This document shows positions 4,076 to 5,292 of a stretch of DNA of 5,292 bases, in pieces. The notes under the pieces were generated by a model that worked only from the letters and a program-made list of their open reading frames with translations, ran no database searches and was not told the origin of the DNA. Origin of the DNA: an uncultured Erythrobacter sp. (GTDB lineage Bacteria; Pseudomonadota; Alphaproteobacteria; Sphingomonadales; Sphingomonadaceae); the NCBI GenBank assembly GCA_947258465.1, contig CAMYIQ010000164.1, positions 1-5,292 of the forward strand, given 5' to 3'. A program made the translations under genes and the position numbers. Position 1 is the stretch's first letter, and each line of letters begins with the position of its first letter.

Positions 4076-5292
4076 TCAAATCTGCCGCACCCTCGGCTTC
4101 GCGCTCTTGCCCAGCATCAGCTCGCTCAGCGCCCAGACCAGCGCGTCGGCGCGGTCCGGCGACCGGCCCGGTCCTTCATAGCCGCCGCCCGCCATCAACC
4201 CGCAGAGCTGGTCTTCCAGCGCCGCGAACATCCCGGCATGGCGCACCCGCCCGCTTTCATAGAGCGCCGCGACCGGTTCGGCCCGCGCCACCTTGCCGCG
4301 GCTGGCATGGACCAGTTTCAGCGGCACCGAGATATCGGCGGCGCGCAGCACACTGGCGACCATCTGGCCGCCCTGATTGGCCTCGGCCACCACGCGGTCG
4401 GCCTGCCATGCCGCGGCCGCATCCGACACTGCGCGCGCCCACCGTTCGGGAGTCGCTTTCTCGACCGAGCAATCGGCGCGCACATAGGACACGCCGTCCG
4501 CCCCCAGCATGGCGACGACGATCCCGCAGGCATCGCCCCTGGCCGATACCGGCGGATCGACCGCCACCACTATGCGGAGCGGCCTGGGCAATTCGCTTCC
4601 TGCTCGGCAATTTTCCAATAGCGCGCGGCTCCACAGCGCGCCTTCCACGGCATCGACCATTTCGCCGGCCAGTTCCTGCCGCCCGAAACTGCTGCCTTCG
4701 AATTGTTCGATCATCGAGACGAGGTAGTCGCCGGGCAGCACATGCTTGTTGTCGGTCGTCTTGCCTCTCGCCACCACCACTTCGCCCGTGGGCACCCGCG
4801 CCATGATGTGGCGCATCAGCGCATTGGTGCGCGGCGTGGTGGTGGCGAGGACGCGGGGGCGCTCGCCCAGCCGCATGGTCAGTTGCAGATTGTTCCACGC
4901 GGCCAGTGCGCGGTCGCCCGCGCTGTCCCATTTGGCAATCTCGTCGCACCAGGCATGGCTGTGCTGGGGGCCGCGCAGCACTTCGGGCTCGTTCGCCGAG
5001 TAGAGCCAGGCACTCGCCCCGTTTTCCCATGTCAGCTTGCGCAGGCTCGGCTCGAATAAGGGGGCCAGCGCACCGGGGGCGGCGGCCAGCACGCCGCTAT
5101 CGCCTTCGACCATGACGTTGCGGACTTCGGTCAGGCTTGCGCCGACCAGCGCGATGCGGGCATCGGGATCGTGACGGGCGACGTCGCGCACCCATTCGGC
5201 GCCCGCCCTGGTCTTACCGAAGCCGCGCCCGGCGCAGATCAGCCATGTCCGCCAGGCCTGTTCGGGCGGAAGCTGGGCATCGCGTGCCCAGC
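4076..5292 (-). CDS. terL: Phage/GTA terminase large subunit (5' end outside window)
   Basis: This is the DNA-packaging motor ATPase and nuclease that cuts DNA and drives it into the prohead through the portal. The frame is open to the right edge, so the N-terminus is missing; 404 residues are visible, and a GTG at 5191 is internal, not the start. Visible residues 21-27 read GRGFGKT, a terminase Walker A (P-loop), followed by RAGAEW. Residues 113-117 (AWCDE) fit Walker B with its catalytic Glu. The C-terminal half has the acidic residues expected of the RNase H-like nuclease: the D of VAVDPP, the E of VVAEANQGG and the D of DRADALVWAL near the end. The protein ends VRQI then TGA. In GTA-like clusters the portal normally follows closely; here a 538-bp stretch with an opposite-strand gene intervenes. 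The family is secure; GTA rather than prophage origin is inferred. Confidence 0.95.
   Translation of the reverse strand, partial: WARDAQLPPEQAWRTWLICAGRGFGKTRAGAEWVRDVARHDPDARIALVGASLTEVRNVMVEGDSGVLAAAPGALAPLFEPSLRKLTWENGASAWLYSANEPEVLRGPQHSHAWCDEIAKWDSAGDRALAAWNNLQLTMRLGERPRVLATTTPRTNALMRHIMARVPTGEVVVARGKTTDNKHVLPGDYLVSMIEQFEGSSFGRQELAGEMVDAVEGALWSRALLENCRAGSELPRPLRIVVAVDPPVSARGDACGIVVAMLGADGVSYVRADCSVEKATPERWARAVSDAAAAWQADRVVAEANQGGQMVASVLRAADISVPLKLVHASRGKVARAEPVAALYESGRVRHAGMFAALEDQLCGLMAGGGYEGPGRSPDRADALVWALSELMLGKSAKPRVRQI

Noticed and set aside
4051..4806. Plus-strand open frame of 251 codons opposite terminase
   Set aside because: Its translation is Arg/Pro/Ala-rich and unlike a real protein, and it overlaps the terminase nuclease domain and REP copy 4.

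Overview
This window carries the head-gene block of a tailed-phage-like element. On the minus strand, reading from right to left, it holds the large terminase (5' end off the right edge), an HK97-family portal, a small membrane-anchored protein, an HK97-type prohead protease and an HK97-fold major capsid protein. The gene order, compact proteins, high GC and protein flavour fit the gene-transfer-agent (GTA) clusters of Alphaproteobacteria, most likely a sphingomonad such as an Erythrobacter relative. An ordinary prophage cannot be excluded, because no integrase, lysis or regulatory gene is visible. The taxon and GTA assignment are inferences from remembered families, not from a search.

Layout by coordinate. 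1-90: a structured repeat (copy A). 92-136: a strong intrinsic terminator of the capsid transcript. 144-1283: capsid. 1284-1559: no gene; filled mostly by an inverted pair of the same structured repeat (copy C at 1322-1404, copy B at 1466-1560). 1560-2066: protease, carrying an in-frame palindromic-repeat insertion (1950-2051) in its N-terminal region. 2063-2383: small protein. 2383-3537: portal. 3567-4073: a foreign-looking cassette with a plus-strand GIY-YIG nuclease gene between two inverted pairs of REP-like palindromes. 4076-5292: terminase.

Portal, small protein and protease are joined by stop/start overlaps (TAATG and GTGA), so they are probably translationally coupled. The terminase packages DNA through the portal into a shell of capsid protein, which the protease matures. 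The GIY-YIG cassette separates terminase from portal with an opposite-strand gene, and the terminator after capsid ends the unit on the other side. Further head and tail genes would be expected beyond the left edge.

The most unusual content is the repeats. Three unrelated families of hairpin-forming repeats occupy the gene boundaries, each present as an inverted pair. One brackets a nuclease gene, much as REP sequences bracket RAYT transposases. One has been absorbed into a coding sequence. One shows paired compensatory base changes between copies, so its stem structures rather than their sequence are conserved.
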